Source: Onthophagus taurus | Taxonomy: Eukaryota > Arthropoda > Insecta > Coleoptera > Scarabaeidae | Direction of reading: 5' to 3' | Length of the DNA stretch: 64,000 nucleotides | NCBI RefSeq assembly: GCF_036711975.1 | Contig: NC_091970.1 | Span: 751,501-815,500, forward strand | Shown here: positions 39,101 through 49,631 of the stretch, in pieces | Position numbering within the stretch: the first letter of the stretch is position 1 | Layout of the letters: each line of letters starts with the position of its first letter | The notes under the pieces: generated by a model | Told to the model about the DNA's origin: nothing | Seen by the model: only the letters and a program-made list of their open reading frames with translations | Databases searched by the model: none | Made by a program: the position numbers and the translations under genes

Positions 39101-41688
39101 TTTGATTCTGAAAAAGTAAAATCATCGACAATAACATTAAATCAAATCTACTTCAAGAAGCTTCAGTATAAACCTTAACTTATAAGAAATAAATCTTAAA
39201 TCATCAAGATTTAACCAAGAAATGAAGAATGAAACCAAATTGAATATGGAGAAACAGTAATTCAATTTTTAACCATCCTGTATAAGATACTCCGATACAA
39301 CAAATGACAATCTATTTGACAACATCTGAAGAGTAATCGTGCCAACGTAGATCTTTTTTGAATGAACGTTGGCTGAGATATGGAGTTTTAAAGAGCATGT
39401 TAAAATTTACCAAAAAAAGCTTAAAACCAAAATAACTCGAAAACGAAAAACGCTAGGTACCAATAACTTTTATCAAAGTCAACCTATTTTTTTACGTACA
39501 ATTGAACGGTGTAATAAAAACTATAGCATTCCATTTAAAATAGCGAAGTTATGGTCTACTTCCGGTAGACCAGAAGTGGCGGCCATTTTGAAAATATTTT
39601 AGATCGAATGTTCTAAAATCGCGAAAAAGTTTTAACGAACAAGTTACGTGAGACACCTGTATAATAAGATATCCAACTATGGCAAAATTGAAGGCATAAG
39701 AATTTCAATTTACAGATGACAGATATCTAAGATAATAAATTTCGAAGTTAATTGAGCTGAATTTTGATTGAATCCAACTCATGGAAAAACGAACGTCAAC
39801 AAACAAGTCGCGAATACACAAAAAGATTAAATATAACGAAAAGAACATCAAACTTCCACTGCTTCCTGTAACAAAAGCATAGAGATAATAGAAACTTTAA
39901 ACACTCCGCATCTAACATATAAATTTCGTTGAAAATTGCGCTATAAATGCAACTATTATTCCTAAATTAACAAAAAAAATAATTATTACATATTCATACA
40001 CAAAAACATTACCTCATTATGTTTTAAGTTAAGTTCTTAAAGATATGAGGTTGTTCTAATACATACAAAGAGAGAGTAATAAAGGTTAAAAATAACAAAT
40101 AATTAATAATAAAAGGTAAAAATATTAAGTTAAGGATAAGGATAAAAAGGAAAATCATGCACACCTCGACTAAACTCACTTCTTACAAGGACGAAACCAG
40201 TGTTGGTTAAAGTTTTTCGAATCAAAACGGGGGTGATCGTGCTCAATTTCCATTTCAAAATTCTCTTCCCCGCCGGAATAATAAACGGTTGAGTGGCATC
40301 GTAAGTATTAAAATTAATATACGGTGGAACATGAGGAAATAAGCTCTCTCGTAGCGGCCAATTACCACTATCAGAACAAATCGGACGAGGCCCAATCAAC
40401 ATAGAACTCTCAATATTATCCAAGTTCTTCACCGGTTCGTCGATTTTAATAACTTCCTCAACAATTCTCATATTGTTTTCATCGTTTTTAACGGATTCGT
40501 CATCACTCGAAGATGATTCGCAAGTTTCTTCGTTAACCACTTTGGTTTTTGAGGAAATTGGACGCCAAAGTTTAGTTCCGATCGGTTTCGAATGCGTTTT
40601 CAAAAGAATTTTCGCTTTATCCGATTTTAATTTATCCGATTTAACGCGACGAACAGCAATTTTTTTTGGAACGGCTCCGTTGTGCTCGAAATGTTTTATT
40701 TTATCTTTCATTTCGTATTTAATCGGTTTTACGATTTCAACGGTGTTCTCTTTTTCGATGTTTTTAACCTCGATTATTTCTTTATCACAAAATTGCTTTT
40801 TAAGTTGCGCCGCGAGCATTCTAGTTTTTTGTATCTCCTGTAATTTTATTTTTAAAGCTTCAACTTCGCGGTGGTATCGTTCCCTAATCAAGTTCACGTC
40901 GTAACTTCGTTTATCGAAGAAAGTACAAGTTTCCGGTCGCGATGGGTTTTTTTGTTGCTCTTGGGGGCTAAATCCGATTGATTTTGCGTTCATGTAGATT
41001 GAACTAATTTGAGGGGGGTGATGATCGGATGAAGGTGATATTGTTTTTTCTTGCGCTTTTAACACTTGCATCTTTATGTCGCGAATCCTTTTTTCTGTCG
41101 CGGATAATGAATGGAGATTGTCAGGGGTGCTACTGCGAGATGGAACCCGACTATATCTTGGTGGGTTGGACATATTCGCGTTGTAACCGTCGATGTAAGT
41201 TGTTGGTAATTCAAACGGTTCGACGTTTGGAGTCGCGAAAGAGTTCGCGCGCGTTTTACGCGCGTTTTGACACGAACCCTCAAATCTATCGCACGCTGTA
41301 TCAAAACGATGACAATCATCAAAAATTTGACAGTTTTCATATCCTTGCCAATCGTAAGGTTGACAACAATCCATGGTTAAATTGAAACGATCATATTTTA
41401 ATTGACAACAATCTTGGAAAGTTTCGTAATCACGGTGGCATCTTGAATGCTTTTTTGGAGTGAACGTTTTCATATCTTTACCTGGATAAAACCAAAAATT
41501 AAATCAAATTTATTTGTTGCTGTAAATTAATTAGTACCTTTTCGACGGCAAAATTCGTTCGTTTCACTTTTAGTTCTTCTCCGCGGCGAATCTCGATCAC
41601 ACGTTGGACACCAAGTCGCATACGCATATTTACAAATTCTTCCATCTCTTATTGGGGGGAATGAAAATGCTACATTACACTCGGCCAT
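33182..41688 (-). CDS. TTLL4: Tubulin polyglutamylase TTLL4-like
   Basis: Tubulin tyrosine ligase-like enzyme; the TTLL4 branch adds glutamates to tubulin and other acidic proteins. Predicted exons (minus): 41688-41538, 41481-40180, 39107-38830, 38267-38060, 38007-37225, 37167-37094, 34653-34636 (18 nt microexon, uncertain) and 33292-33182; 974 aa in phase. The N-terminal ~430 residues are lineage-specific, with a Cys-rich start ([22 protein letters not shown]...DCCQPYDW) and a later coiled region. The catalytic TTL/ATP-grasp domain starts near 435: [42 protein letters not shown] (ATP loop), [24 protein letters not shown] and [11 protein letters not shown], then [12 protein letters not shown] (metal-binding Glu/Asn) near 715. 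The post-catalytic helices match TTLL4 ([18 protein letters not shown]). The C-terminal tail after exon 6 is the least certain part. Confidence 0.9.
34170..34480. repeat. Degenerate CTAGTTCTAGTGTTAG repeat cluster
   Basis: Repeated words TCTAG, GTGTTAGTT and AGAACTAACA in both orientations around 34205-34300 and 34425-34490. The GACGGCTAAACCCGAA phrase resembles the middle segment of the composite MITE elements (GGGCTAAACCCGAAAC near 36118), so this is probably a remnant of that family. It lies inside a TTLL4 intron. Confidence 0.5.
35168..36548 (+). mobile_element. Composite MITE element, copy 2 (MITE - tandem array - MITE)
   Basis: Two directly repeated MITE units, 35168-35552 and 36196-36548, each bounded by TATACTCTGTTTTT(A/C)AACC and its inverse, flank a 640 bp middle. 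The MITE units share GCGAAAGTCAGATTTACACT, AAAAATCACCAGAAAATATC and a GTTATCGTCAACACTA block. The middle holds a ~122 bp tandem array and a unique GACACAGGGCTAAACCCG segment. The element lies in a TTLL4 intron. Copy 1 (1476-2144) is the same element in the opposite orientation, with one array unit instead of about five. Confidence 0.85.
35582..36095 (+). repeat. ~122 bp tandem array inside the composite MITE
   Basis: AATGTTTGTAAACAAAACTA recurs near 35582, 35704, 35825, 35948 and 36070. Each unit contains ACCTAACATTCCTTCACGC, TATAATTGACATTA and GAAAACTTCACGCTATAATT. Units are more than 90% alike by eye. Confidence 0.9.
38290..38790. repeat. Three ~187 bp tandem units in a TTLL4 intron
   Basis: TTAAACGT...GACACAAATTCAATG begins near 38295, 38480 and 38669 (185 and 189 bp). 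Units also carry ACAACAATT(T/C)GTCAAAATTAA, ATGAAACGTCAT and CCACGACTACTATTGAATTTG. Inverse single copies exist near 2.6 kb and 42.0-42.7 kb, so this is a dispersed family that has expanded locally. Confidence 0.88.
39270..39665. repeat. Probable dispersed repeat in TTLL4 intron 2
   Basis: Contains CCTGTATAAGATA at the left and GTGAGACACCTGTATAATA at the right, plus a short palindrome, CTACTTCCGGTAGACC. This mixture is typical of nonautonomous DNA-transposon remnants in insects. No second copy is in the window and no clear inverted ends were found. The rest of the intron (39108-40179) is unremarkable. Confidence 0.35.
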
Positions 41689-41989
41689 AATTCTTTATCT
41701 ATAAAAATATATGTATTAATACATAAGTGTGAAGCAACAATTAGTAACATCATACATGTAATAGATGGAGTTTGTTATAGCAACTAAAAATGGTAAACAG
41801 AATTGTTTTCAATATTAATAATAATACTCACTAAGGTTAAGTTTAATTCAACTTGACAGACTTGAATAATTATTCGAAACGTCAAAATTTTACAAAACGT
41901 CAAGTTAATTTAATTTTTTAGGACTTTCTAAAGGTTTGATATTAAAAAACGTAAACAAATTCCATTTTTCGTATGATTTAAGGATAAAT

Positions 41990-42760
41990 TAATTAATTTT
42001 CGTAAAAAAAGATGACGTTTCATAAAATTGATATTTAATTTTGACAAATTGTTGTGAAGTTGGTTACAGTTGGTGACATTGAATTAAATTTTTGTCAACT
42101 AATACAGAACGTAGTTTAGGTTGGTATCAAACTGAAACATTTTTATGCTTATTCTCGAATGTCAAAATTTTAATTTTATCTAATAACTAATACTGTATCC
42201 GTATTTGGTGTAAATTTAAAGGATCTTTTACGTAAAATGAAATTAATTAACTGTCAGTCTAATTCAAAATGGCGCATATAACATCTGTCAATGTGAATAA
42301 ATGTCAAAATTAAATTTTTTTTATAATATAGAATTTGTGTCACATTGACGTTTAAACTTTATTCAATAATTTATTTAAAAAAAAGCTGTTTAAGTTACAC
42401 GGTCAGTTAAAAACGAAGGACCTTTTTGATCTAGTAACAAGAGAAGAAAGGAAGGAAGCCAGTTCAAGGTACATAGAAATACGAAGAAAATTTAAAAAAA
42501 TTGATAATCACAGACGTAAAAGCACAAGGAATACTAGAAAGGATGGAAGAAGCTCCAGTGAGACACATATTAAGGTATGGAAATGTACATGAAATAAAAA
42601 AACATGACATTTCATAAAATTGCCATTTAATTTTGACAAATTGTTGTGAAGTTGGTTACAGTTGATGACATTGGATTTGTGTCACATTGACGTTTAAGCT
42701 TTATTCAAAAATTTATTTAAAAAAAAGCTACTATTTTAAACAACAAAGTTCAAAAATACT
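41990..42760. repeat. Dispersed GACGTTTCATAAAATTG repeat copies with an inserted segment
   Basis: Copies of the 38.3 kb repeat family lie near 42010-42085, 42335-42370 and 42600-42725. Between the last two (about 42385-42595) a non-AT-rich segment includes GAAGAAAGGAAGGAAGCC and CACAGACGTAAAAGCAC. It gives a broken open frame of Lys/Arg-rich character and may be a TE scrap. It is in the upstream intron of TTLL4. Confidence 0.5.
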
Positions 42761-42949
42761 ACTTTTCACTAAACTTCTAACCTCACACCTGGATGAATAA
42801 ATTTAAATATACCCAAAAATCCTACAGTGTGGATTGCGTCATTTTTTATACAGATTCTTGTATAGTAGAAAGTAGGGATAGCTCTAAATGAGCCGAATAG
42901 ATGACTACAGTTTAAAATGAATGTTTAAAACTACCGGTACTTTAAAGTA

Positions 42950-43110
42950 TCATTGGCACACAAAAGGTTAAGTCAAAATCAACATTGTGCGAATAATGAG
43001 CTCTGGATTGCTTTAAAACGTGTTTTAAGATACATCAAGGGAACATTGAATATGAAACTGATCTACAAAAGAGAACAAGGGAATGTTAAACTTATTATAA
43101 ACTTGATATG
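42950..43110 (+). mobile_element. Ty1/Copia reverse transcriptase-RNase H scrap
   Basis: The plus frame reads SLAHKRLSQNQHC...ELWIALKRVLRYIKGTLNM.KLIYKR. The WIALKRVLRYIKGT block is the well-known connection between the reverse transcriptase and RNase H parts of Copia polyproteins. Only about 50 residues remain; the frame then degrades. It is inside the 5' intron of TTLL4, antisense to it. Confidence 0.75.
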
Positions 43111-43467
43111 TAAAAATAAAGTAAACAGAATTGTTTTGAATATAAATAATAATAAAAGCTGTTTCACTTACACCACTGGTTTTTAATTAAAAGATTACAA
43201 CCACCACCTCTGACAATAAGAAATTCTTTTAAAAAATTATTGAGGTTATGTTATACTTAACCTCAAAAATAAAAAATGCAATCTTAAGCCAAATAAGAAG
43301 TAAAAAAATCGAAAATATTCCCAATTTTAGCTAAATCTAACTCAAAATGGGACTCCATTTCCATTTGGAGGAGTAATTTTTATCGTATTCACTAAAACAA
43401 ATAAAAATTGGAAATAAATTCGAAACTATACTTCTCGGATTAAATTAAAAAAACGGTATTTACTCAC

Positions 43468-43918
43468 ATCATGAATAATTGACGATGATTTTAGGCCAAT
43501 CTAAGTTTCCGGTTTGATTTTTTTTCTTTGATTTAAAACGAGTCGTGAACGCGAACGGGACACAATGCGATGCAATGCGATGATGATGAAAAGAAAGCAA
43601 AGTCGGTGTTATCACGGACGTACGTCACCGATTTTGCGTTCACGTTGTTATGAAAACGAAAAGGAAGTTGATCTCACTTCACGTCGGTTGTGCCACCATT
43701 GAGATTTAAAAAATATGGTTCTTCCCGCCGAGTTTTTCAAATTATTAATTAATTAATTTAAGGAAAACTTTATACTTAATTATAATAATTAATAATAAAT
43801 AAAATCATTATATATGAGATGATTATTTAAATTAATTTTAATTCATTTACGTCATCATATTTTAGCGCCATCTACAATCATTTTTAATAATTAAGAAAAT
43901 CATAACATAACCTTAATA
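43468..43918. promoter_or_regulatory. TTLL4 noncoding first exon and TTLL4/TSEN2 promoter region
   Basis: On the minus strand a donor (GTGAGTAAATAC) follows 43468, and the TTLL4 coding exon is preceded by an acceptor (ATTTTTATAG before 41698). Sequence at 43.5-43.7 kb is GC-richer, as expected of a 5' UTR/CpG-bearing promoter. TSEN2 starts at 43919 on the plus strand, so the region is a divergent promoter. A GCGCCATCTA motif lies at 43865, about 50 bp upstream of the TSEN2 ATG. Confidence 0.5.
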
Positions 43919-44816
43919 ATGAATTTAATTTCACCAAAAAAGAAATTTAACAAAAATCTGGTTAAAACTGATTCTATTTTACCTTTTCGAGAAAAAAACG
44001 ATTTATTTGAAGGTTATTTTAACGGCTTTTCAGTTATCATCACCAATAAAAACGATGTGAAAGAATTGGTCGAAAAGGGTTGTTTTGGAAAGCCGGAATT
44101 TTCGAGGGCCGTTTCAAATCATGACCCAGAATGTGTAATTTTAAGAAAAAGGCAGTTTGAGTATCGTAAAAAGTACCCAATAGGAAAAGATTTAAAAAAG
44201 ATAATTATAGTTCCCGATAGTGAGAGTGACGATGATTATTTCACCGATTTAAAACCATTTTATGATTTTGATAAAAGCTTATTTAGCAATAACTCGTTAA
44301 TACTCTCATTACACGAAGCTTATTTCTTAGCTGTTGAGTTAAAATGTCTTAAAATCGCCAATGTTGAGAATCCTTGGGATGAATTTAAAAACATAAATCA
44401 ATATTTTATTATCGATTACGCAGTTTATTTACATTTTCGTTTAAAAAATTGGGTTATTAAATCCGGTTTGAAATTTGGATGTGATTTTTGTAAGTTTATA
44501 ATCAATGTTGTAATAAAAATCCACATAAATCTTTTTTTTAGTGCTTTACAAGCAAGGCCCTGCGTTTTATCACGCTTCTTATGTTGTAATAATAGATGTT
44601 ATCAATGAAAAGTTAGATCGCATTTTGAATTTGCAAAGAAGATCAATGGAATATAAAAATTTAATAGGTTTATATCGTTTAGCAGAAACAACAGGAAAAG
44701 AACTTTTAATTTGTCAAGTTATCCTCCCAGAAAATGTAAATTTAACATCTTGTGATTGTTTAAATTGTTTATGTGTAAATGAAGTGTTATTTCGGCGATT
44801 TATTCCATCAAATTAA
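43919..44816 (+). CDS. TSEN2: tRNA-splicing endonuclease subunit Sen2
   Basis: Catalytic subunit of the tRNA intron endonuclease that cuts the 5' splice site of precursor tRNAs in the nucleus. Exons are 43919-44489 and 44542-44816 (571+275 nt, 281 aa); intron GTAAGT...TTTTAG, split Leu codon. The C-terminal nuclease fold is clear: HFRLKNWVIKSGLKFGCDF then LLYKQGPAFYHASYVV. By alignment with human TSEN2 the catalytic triad would be Tyr193, His201 and Lys243 (TTGKELLICQVI). The N-terminal half has a YFLAVELKCLKI segment common to Sen2. It is shorter than the 465 aa human protein because the acidic middle is short, as in other insects. The 3' end meets CMC1 tail to tail, 58 bp apart. Confidence 0.93.
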
Positions 44817-44874
44817 AAGATTAAACAATATAATCTAATTTATTTCAAACTAATTTTACATAAAAACCGTTTTG

Positions 44875-45246
44875 TTACATACTAACGGGTAATCTTTGTT
44901 TTTGTTGATTAACAGGCACTCCTGTACGTCTGTACTCGCTTCTATCTTTTAAATATTCCTCTCGACATCTCTTTTTAAAATCATCATCGTTATACCACTT
45001 TGTAAGGCAATCTTTTAACTCCCCATTTTGTTTTTGGCACTTAACAACCATTAGAATACTATTATTTTTGCAACATTCAGTGAATTGTTTCACTTCTTCC
45101 GTGCATTTTTCCACTTTTGCTATTTCACGCATTTTCTTTGGTATCATAACCTCGATTTCCACCTTTCTCAATGATCTATCATCCGGATCGCCTAAACCGT
45201 GGGGCCCACCACCGTATTTTGAGGGTAAAACCGTATGTTCAGACAT
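44875..45246 (-). CDS. CMC1: COX assembly mitochondrial protein CMC1
   Basis: Small twin-CX9C protein of the intermembrane space that stabilises newly made COX1 and helps copper delivery during cytochrome c oxidase assembly. Single coding exon, 123 aa, starting MSEHTVLPSKYGGGPHGLG. The twin motif is visible: CTEEVKQFTEC and CQKQNGELKDC, each with nine residues between cysteines. Family blocks IPKKMREIAK, CCKNNSILMVVKC and EEYLKDRSEYRRTG match human CMC1, including the final LPVSM (human LPTSM). An upstream in-frame Met (45327) would add 27 hydrophobic residues and is judged to be 5' UTR. An AATAAA lies about 35 nt downstream on the minus strand. Confidence 0.94.
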   Translation of the reverse strand: MSEHTVLPSKYGGGPHGLGDPDDRSLRKVEIEVMIPKKMREIAKVEKCTEEVKQFTECCKNNSILMVVKCQKQNGELKDCLTKWYNDDDFKKRCREEYLKDRSEYRRTGVPVNQQKQRLPVSM

Positions 45247-45391
45247 TATTTTAAACGATTTAGTTGATTTTAACGAATTTGTCAATAATAATAATATTAA
45301 AGTGAGGTTAAGACGTTTTAATGTCAATTGGGTTGCCTATATTAATAAAAAAGCGAGGTTATGTTATAAAAATAAAGTGATTTTATAAATA
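45247..45391. promoter_or_regulatory. 145 bp divergent promoter between CMC1 and CDK5RAP1
   Basis: Start codons of two mitochondrial genes face away from each other across 145 bp. The stretch holds AATAATAATATTAAAGTGAGG and AAAGCGAGGTTATGTTA; the AGTGAGGTTA word recurs in the duplicate downstream of CDK5RAP1. Confidence 0.7.
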
Positions 45392-47272
45392 ATGCGTTCA
45401 AATTTAATAAAATATCCACAATTTTTAAGGAATTTTAAACGTTATCAATCAACCTCGGTTAATTTATTGAAAGATGATAAAGAAACGCATCAAAAAGAGA
45501 AAAATAAGCGAAAATTACCAGATGGACCTAACCTCAATCATTTTTTGGTTAATAACCTAAATTCAAAGAAAATCTTTTCAAAACCAAAAGAAAACGTACC
45601 GTACGTAAAAGACGTCGATTTCGGGTCAAATCGAAAAGTATTTTTCGACGTTTACGGGTGCCAAATGAACGTGAATGATACCGAAATCGTTTGGTCAATT
45701 TTAAAATCAAATAATTTCGTAAAAACGGATGTTCTTGAAGAGGCCGATGTGGTTTTAATTATGACGTGTTCGATAAGAGATAGTGCAGAAGAAAGAATAT
45801 GGGGTCGATTGGATTATTTAAGAGGGATTAGAAATAAGCGGATTAAGATAGGTAATCGCGATATGAAAGTGGGGATTTTAGGTTGTATGGCTGAGCGATT
45901 AAAAGAAAAAGTCTTAGAGAAAGATAAAACTGTTGATATCATAGCAGGACCTGATAGCTACAAAGATTTACCTAGAATGTTGGCTTTAACAGAAAATAAT
46001 CAAACTGCTGTTAATGTTTTATTATCATTAGAAGAGACTTATGCGGATATCACCCCTGTGAGGCTTAATGAAGATTCCGTAACAGCTTTTGTGTAAGAAA
46101 ATTAATTTTTTAATGTTGATTGATTTTAATTTGAATTAATTTTTAGTTCCATAATGCGTGGTTGCGATAATATGTGTACATATTGTATAGTACCTTTTAC
46201 GAGGGGGCGAGAACGTTCCCGACCTGTTAAATCAATCTTAAATGAGGTTAAATATCTCTCAGATAGAGGAGTTAAAGAAATAACCTTGTTAGGGCAAAAT
46301 GTGAATAGTTATAGAGATGTTTCAAACGCTTCAGAGATTTTTATCCCAAATACAACCCCTACACATTTAGCGAAAGGTTTTAAAACAGTTTATAAATCAA
46401 AAATTGGTGGGTTAAGATTCGCTGATTTACTCGAAAGAGTTTCCTCTGTTAATCCAGAGCTACGAATTCGCTTTACTTCGCCACATCCGAAAGATTTTCC
46501 CGACGAAGTACTCCATGTAAGTAAAAAATTATATCTTAATCTTTTTTAAATAACATTTTAAGTTTAGATGATACGAGAAAAGTCCAATATTTGTAAAAAC
46601 CTCCATTTACCAGCTCAATCGGGCAACACTAACGTTTTAGAACGAATGAGGAGAGGATATACTCGAGAAATTTATTTGGAATTGGTTGAACATATTCGAG
46701 AAATCCTTCCGGATGTTGCGTTAAGTTCCGATTTTATTTGTGGGTTTTGTGGCGAAACCGACGAAGAATTCGATGATACTTTGAGTTTAATCGAAAGAGT
46801 TCGCTACAACAACGCCTATTTATTTCCGTATAGTATGAGAGAAAAAACTACAGCTCATCGCCGTTACGAAGATAACGTCCCGGAAAAAATCAAATTAAAT
46901 CGACTCCAAAAAATGGTCTCGTTATATAGAAACATCGCGGAGACTTTAAATAGGCAAAAAGTTGGGGAATTGCAATTAATTTTAATTGAAGGGCATAGTA
47001 AACGATCTAAAAATCAATTTCAAGGGAGAAATGACTCGAATGTTAAGGTTATAATTCCTGCAGGAGAAATCCCTGTGGGTGATAGTAATTATTTAACAGA
47101 TATTAAGCCGGGGGATTACATTGTTGTTCAAATTAATGATTCTTCATCACAAACTTTGAAGGGAATCCCTTTGTATCATACTACTTTACAAGATTTTCAT
47201 TTAAAATATAAATATGTTTATCCCAAATGTCATGATGATTATATTAAATGGCATGGTGGATATTTGAATTAA
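45392..47272 (+). CDS. CDK5RAP1: Mitochondrial tRNA methylthiotransferase CDK5RAP1
   Basis: Radical-SAM methylthiotransferase (MiaB family) that converts i6A37 to ms2i6A37 in mitochondrial tRNAs. Exons are 45392-46092, 46147-46516 and 46568-47272 (701+370+705 nt, 591 aa; human about 600). The N-terminus [20 protein letters not shown] is basic and suits a mitochondrial presequence. The UPF0004 domain has three cluster cysteines: Cys90 (YGCQMN), Cys126 (MTCSIRD) and Cys165 (LGCMAERL). The radical-SAM CxxxCxxC is Cys240/244/247 ([10 protein letters not shown]), right after intron 1. [20 protein letters not shown] and [14 protein letters not shown] follow, then a TRAM domain ending near GDYIVVQI. 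All key residues are present. Confidence 0.96.
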
Positions 47273-47294
47273 ATTTGAACGAAAAAAACTTTTT

Positions 47295-47300
47295 AATAAA
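47295..47300 (+). terminator. AATAAA polyadenylation signal, CDK5RAP1
   Basis: AATAAA 23 nt after the CDK5RAP1 stop codon, followed by a GTGTGT-type downstream sequence. Confidence 0.65.
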
Positions 47301-47344
47301 GATGTGTGTAATTTATTGGTGAAGTTGTTTAAAACCTTTCCTCT

Positions 47345-47640
47345 ATTCTTTATTATTTAAATGAATTTGTAAATAATAATATTAAAGTGAGGTTATGTTA
47401 TTAAAGTGAAGTTAGGTTATGACGTTTAATTAAAAAAAAAAAGTTAGGTTATGTTGTTAAAGTAATTTTTTTTAAATAATGCGCTCAAATTTAATAAAAT
47501 ATCCACAATTTTTATAAGCAATTTTAAACGTTATCAATCAACGATAGTTAATTTATTGAAAGGTGATTAAAAAAGAAATGGACCTAACCTCAATCATTTT
47601 TTGGTTAATAATTTAAATTCAAAGAATCTTTTCTAAACCC
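47345..47640 (+). pseudogene. Degraded duplicate of the CDK5RAP1 promoter and first codons
   Basis: The segment repeats, in order, the AATAATAATATTAAAGTGAGG promoter block, then AAATAATGCG.TCAAATTTA, ATATCCACAATTTTTA, TTTTAAACGTTATCAATCAAC, TTAATTTATTGAAAG and CCTAACCTCAATCATTTTTT of the parent (45281-45595). A block of about 45 nt is missing after the GATGATAAAG-like part. An extra base in TTTTTATAAGC shifts the frame, so the copy cannot encode the start of the enzyme. It begins about 75 bp after the parent's stop codon in the same orientation: a local partial tandem duplication. Confidence 0.88.
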
Positions 47641-48249
47641 TTCCTGTATAATTATGATATACATTCAGATATAAGATTTTAAGAAAATTACATAAATGCT
47701 TTACCTGGAAGTTTTGACTGCATTTTCACTTAAAAGTTATTATCCACCGATGGAAGTCATTTAAACAAACATTGTTGGTCTATCAGTGCCACATAAACAC
47801 GCGAAAAAGCTAAATATAAGCCACTTCATTTAATTATTGTTAAAGTGAAAAACTTTATCACTTTAATATCAACTTTGAAATGTAATTTGATTACAACGCC
47901 ATCTAAGCAGCGTGAATCAACCGTTGTTTAAAATTACTTGTAATTTAAGATCTAATATAAAATTTAATTTAAATATTAATTCTAATTTAACATATTCATC
48001 ATAAATTAAATTTAAAATTGTTAATATTTTAGAAAACCATATAATCAACATTGACGATTATAAGATGGCGCCACTTAACGTTTTAAAAATCAAAAATTAT
48101 TTTAACGATTTTTTTGATATTTACTTCAAAATAATACTGTTTGAAATATCTCTATGCGATAATAATAACGTTAAAAATGTTGGTAACATTAACTAGGACG
48201 ATTTTACAGTGGTATTTTTTTTATTTTATTTTTTTTTATAGGTTATGTG
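47641..48249. other. Intergenic stretch without recognisable genes
   Basis: AT-rich; contains CGCCATCTAAGCAGC at 47899 and GATGGCGCCACTT at 48064, both resembling the GCGCCATCTA motif (the second in both orientations at once). Nothing else is recognised. Confidence 0.4.
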
Positions 48250-48625
48250 TCAACTGTCAAGTTTAGTTGGTTATAAATCGCGAGTAAAGTAAAAAACCGA
48301 CCAGTTCTTTCACTGTGGCATTCCGTAATGGCTGCCACCGCGTCCAGAGAAAGCGTTCGTCGCGAGGAGTCGAAAAACGGCGGCAGTCGTTCCGAAAGCG
48401 TCGTCGGCGTCGGTTTATTTCGAGTATAGAGCGCGTAAAAAAACGAAGGATCTTCACAAAATTCGTCTTCTCTTCAAGGTGTAGTTGTAAGTTTTTCTGG
48501 TGGTTTGGCGGTTACAACTGGGTTTCGCCGTCACCGTGCTTTTCGAGTGCCATGTAACACCTGGACCTGTTGAATGCCCCGTTACGAGGACCCCGGAGGG
48601 CGGAGCGTGGACACGTAGCGAAAAG
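48250..48625 (+). promoter_or_regulatory. GC-rich noncoding first exon of the ANKRD6 gene, with uORF
   Basis: An abrupt GC-rich island with many CpG (for example GTCGTCGGCGTCGG) ends at a donor, GCGAAAAG|GTACGTTA. The next acceptor in frame with a gene on this strand is at about 52121 (TTTTTTTGTAG), so this fits a first exon separated by a 3.5 kb intron. It contains an ATG at 48328 opening a 33-codon uORF (MAATASRESVRREESKNGG..., stop at 48427-48429). Confidence 0.6.
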
Positions 48626-49099
48626 GTACGTTATTTTTTAGTTTCACCATTCCCGAAGGTCTCTCTCTCGGTGAGGTGAAGATAAATCTTCCCCGGACGC
48701 CTATTTAAATATTTACCGGAGTTGTGTGTTCTTCTTTCGTCCCAGACCCCGATTTGCTTTTTTAGAAGTAAACTCTATTTATTTTTATTTTCAACGTCTG
48801 AGTATTTAACAAAAATAATAGCGTATTTGATTGTAAATAACTAAATATCGTAACGAGATCGTAGACGATTGTTTATTTTCGATGGAAGGTCATTTTGAAA
48901 TATTTACCTTTATCGCTGTTTTTTAACGCCGTCTTTTAAAAATTCCGGAAATTACAACCTTTAAACGGATTGTACGTCATCGTTTATGACGTTATCGCTT
49001 AAACAATCCTGAAAAGTTATAAATAAACATTTTCAGGACCTCCTCTAACTTTGCCAAGTTCCTCACAATCGGTCTTTTTACCAAGAATTCATAAAAAAC

Positions 49100-49510
49100 A
49101 CCTTTGCAAACTGAATTAAAATATGATTCATTTCCTAGAAATAAAATTGTTTAATTTAAATTTAAATAATTATAAATAATTATAGAATTTTGCTCCCTAC
49201 TTTATCGGCATGATTGATTGTCATTTTGAAATTGTCAAAGTGACACTTTCTTCTACAAGTTTTTAATTTTTAACGTCCTTTTAATCTAGTTTAATCTAAT
49301 ATATAATATAATATCTTCTAAAAAAAATGTTTAATTTAAATTTATTTAAATTTTTATAAATAATTAATGAAAAATTGATTTTGTTCCCTACTTTATCGGC
49401 ATGATTGATTGTCAAAGTTGAAATTGTCAAAGTGACACTATCTTCAAGAAGTTTCTAATTTTTAAATCGATTTTAATCTAGTTTAATCTAATATAATCGT
49501 TGAATACGAT
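49100..49510. repeat. Two-copy ~192 bp tandem duplication
   Basis: CCCTACTTTATCGGCATGAT with TTGAAATTGTCAAAGTGACAC appears near 49194 and 49386, about 192 bp apart, with similar flanks (AATCTAGTTTAATCTAATAT). It lies in the first intron of ANKRD6. Confidence 0.8.
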
Positions 49511-49631
49511 ATTTTTAATGATGATTGTCCGAAAAATGATATGTAAGTGATCTTTAATTAATTTTGGTTGCATAAACAAATTATGATAATATAACCTTAC
49601 TTTTAAAAAAATAATCGCAATTTTTTAATCA

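Noticed and set aside
40473-40904. 143-codon plus frame antisense to TTLL4
   Set aside because: Shadow of the well-supported TTLL4 exon 2; composition is that of an antisense frame.
45247-45327. Upstream in-frame Met extending CMC1 by 27 hydrophobic residues
   Set aside because: CMC1 proteins enter the intermembrane space without a cleavable signal and the extension is unlike the family; the extension overlaps most of the short divergent promoter.
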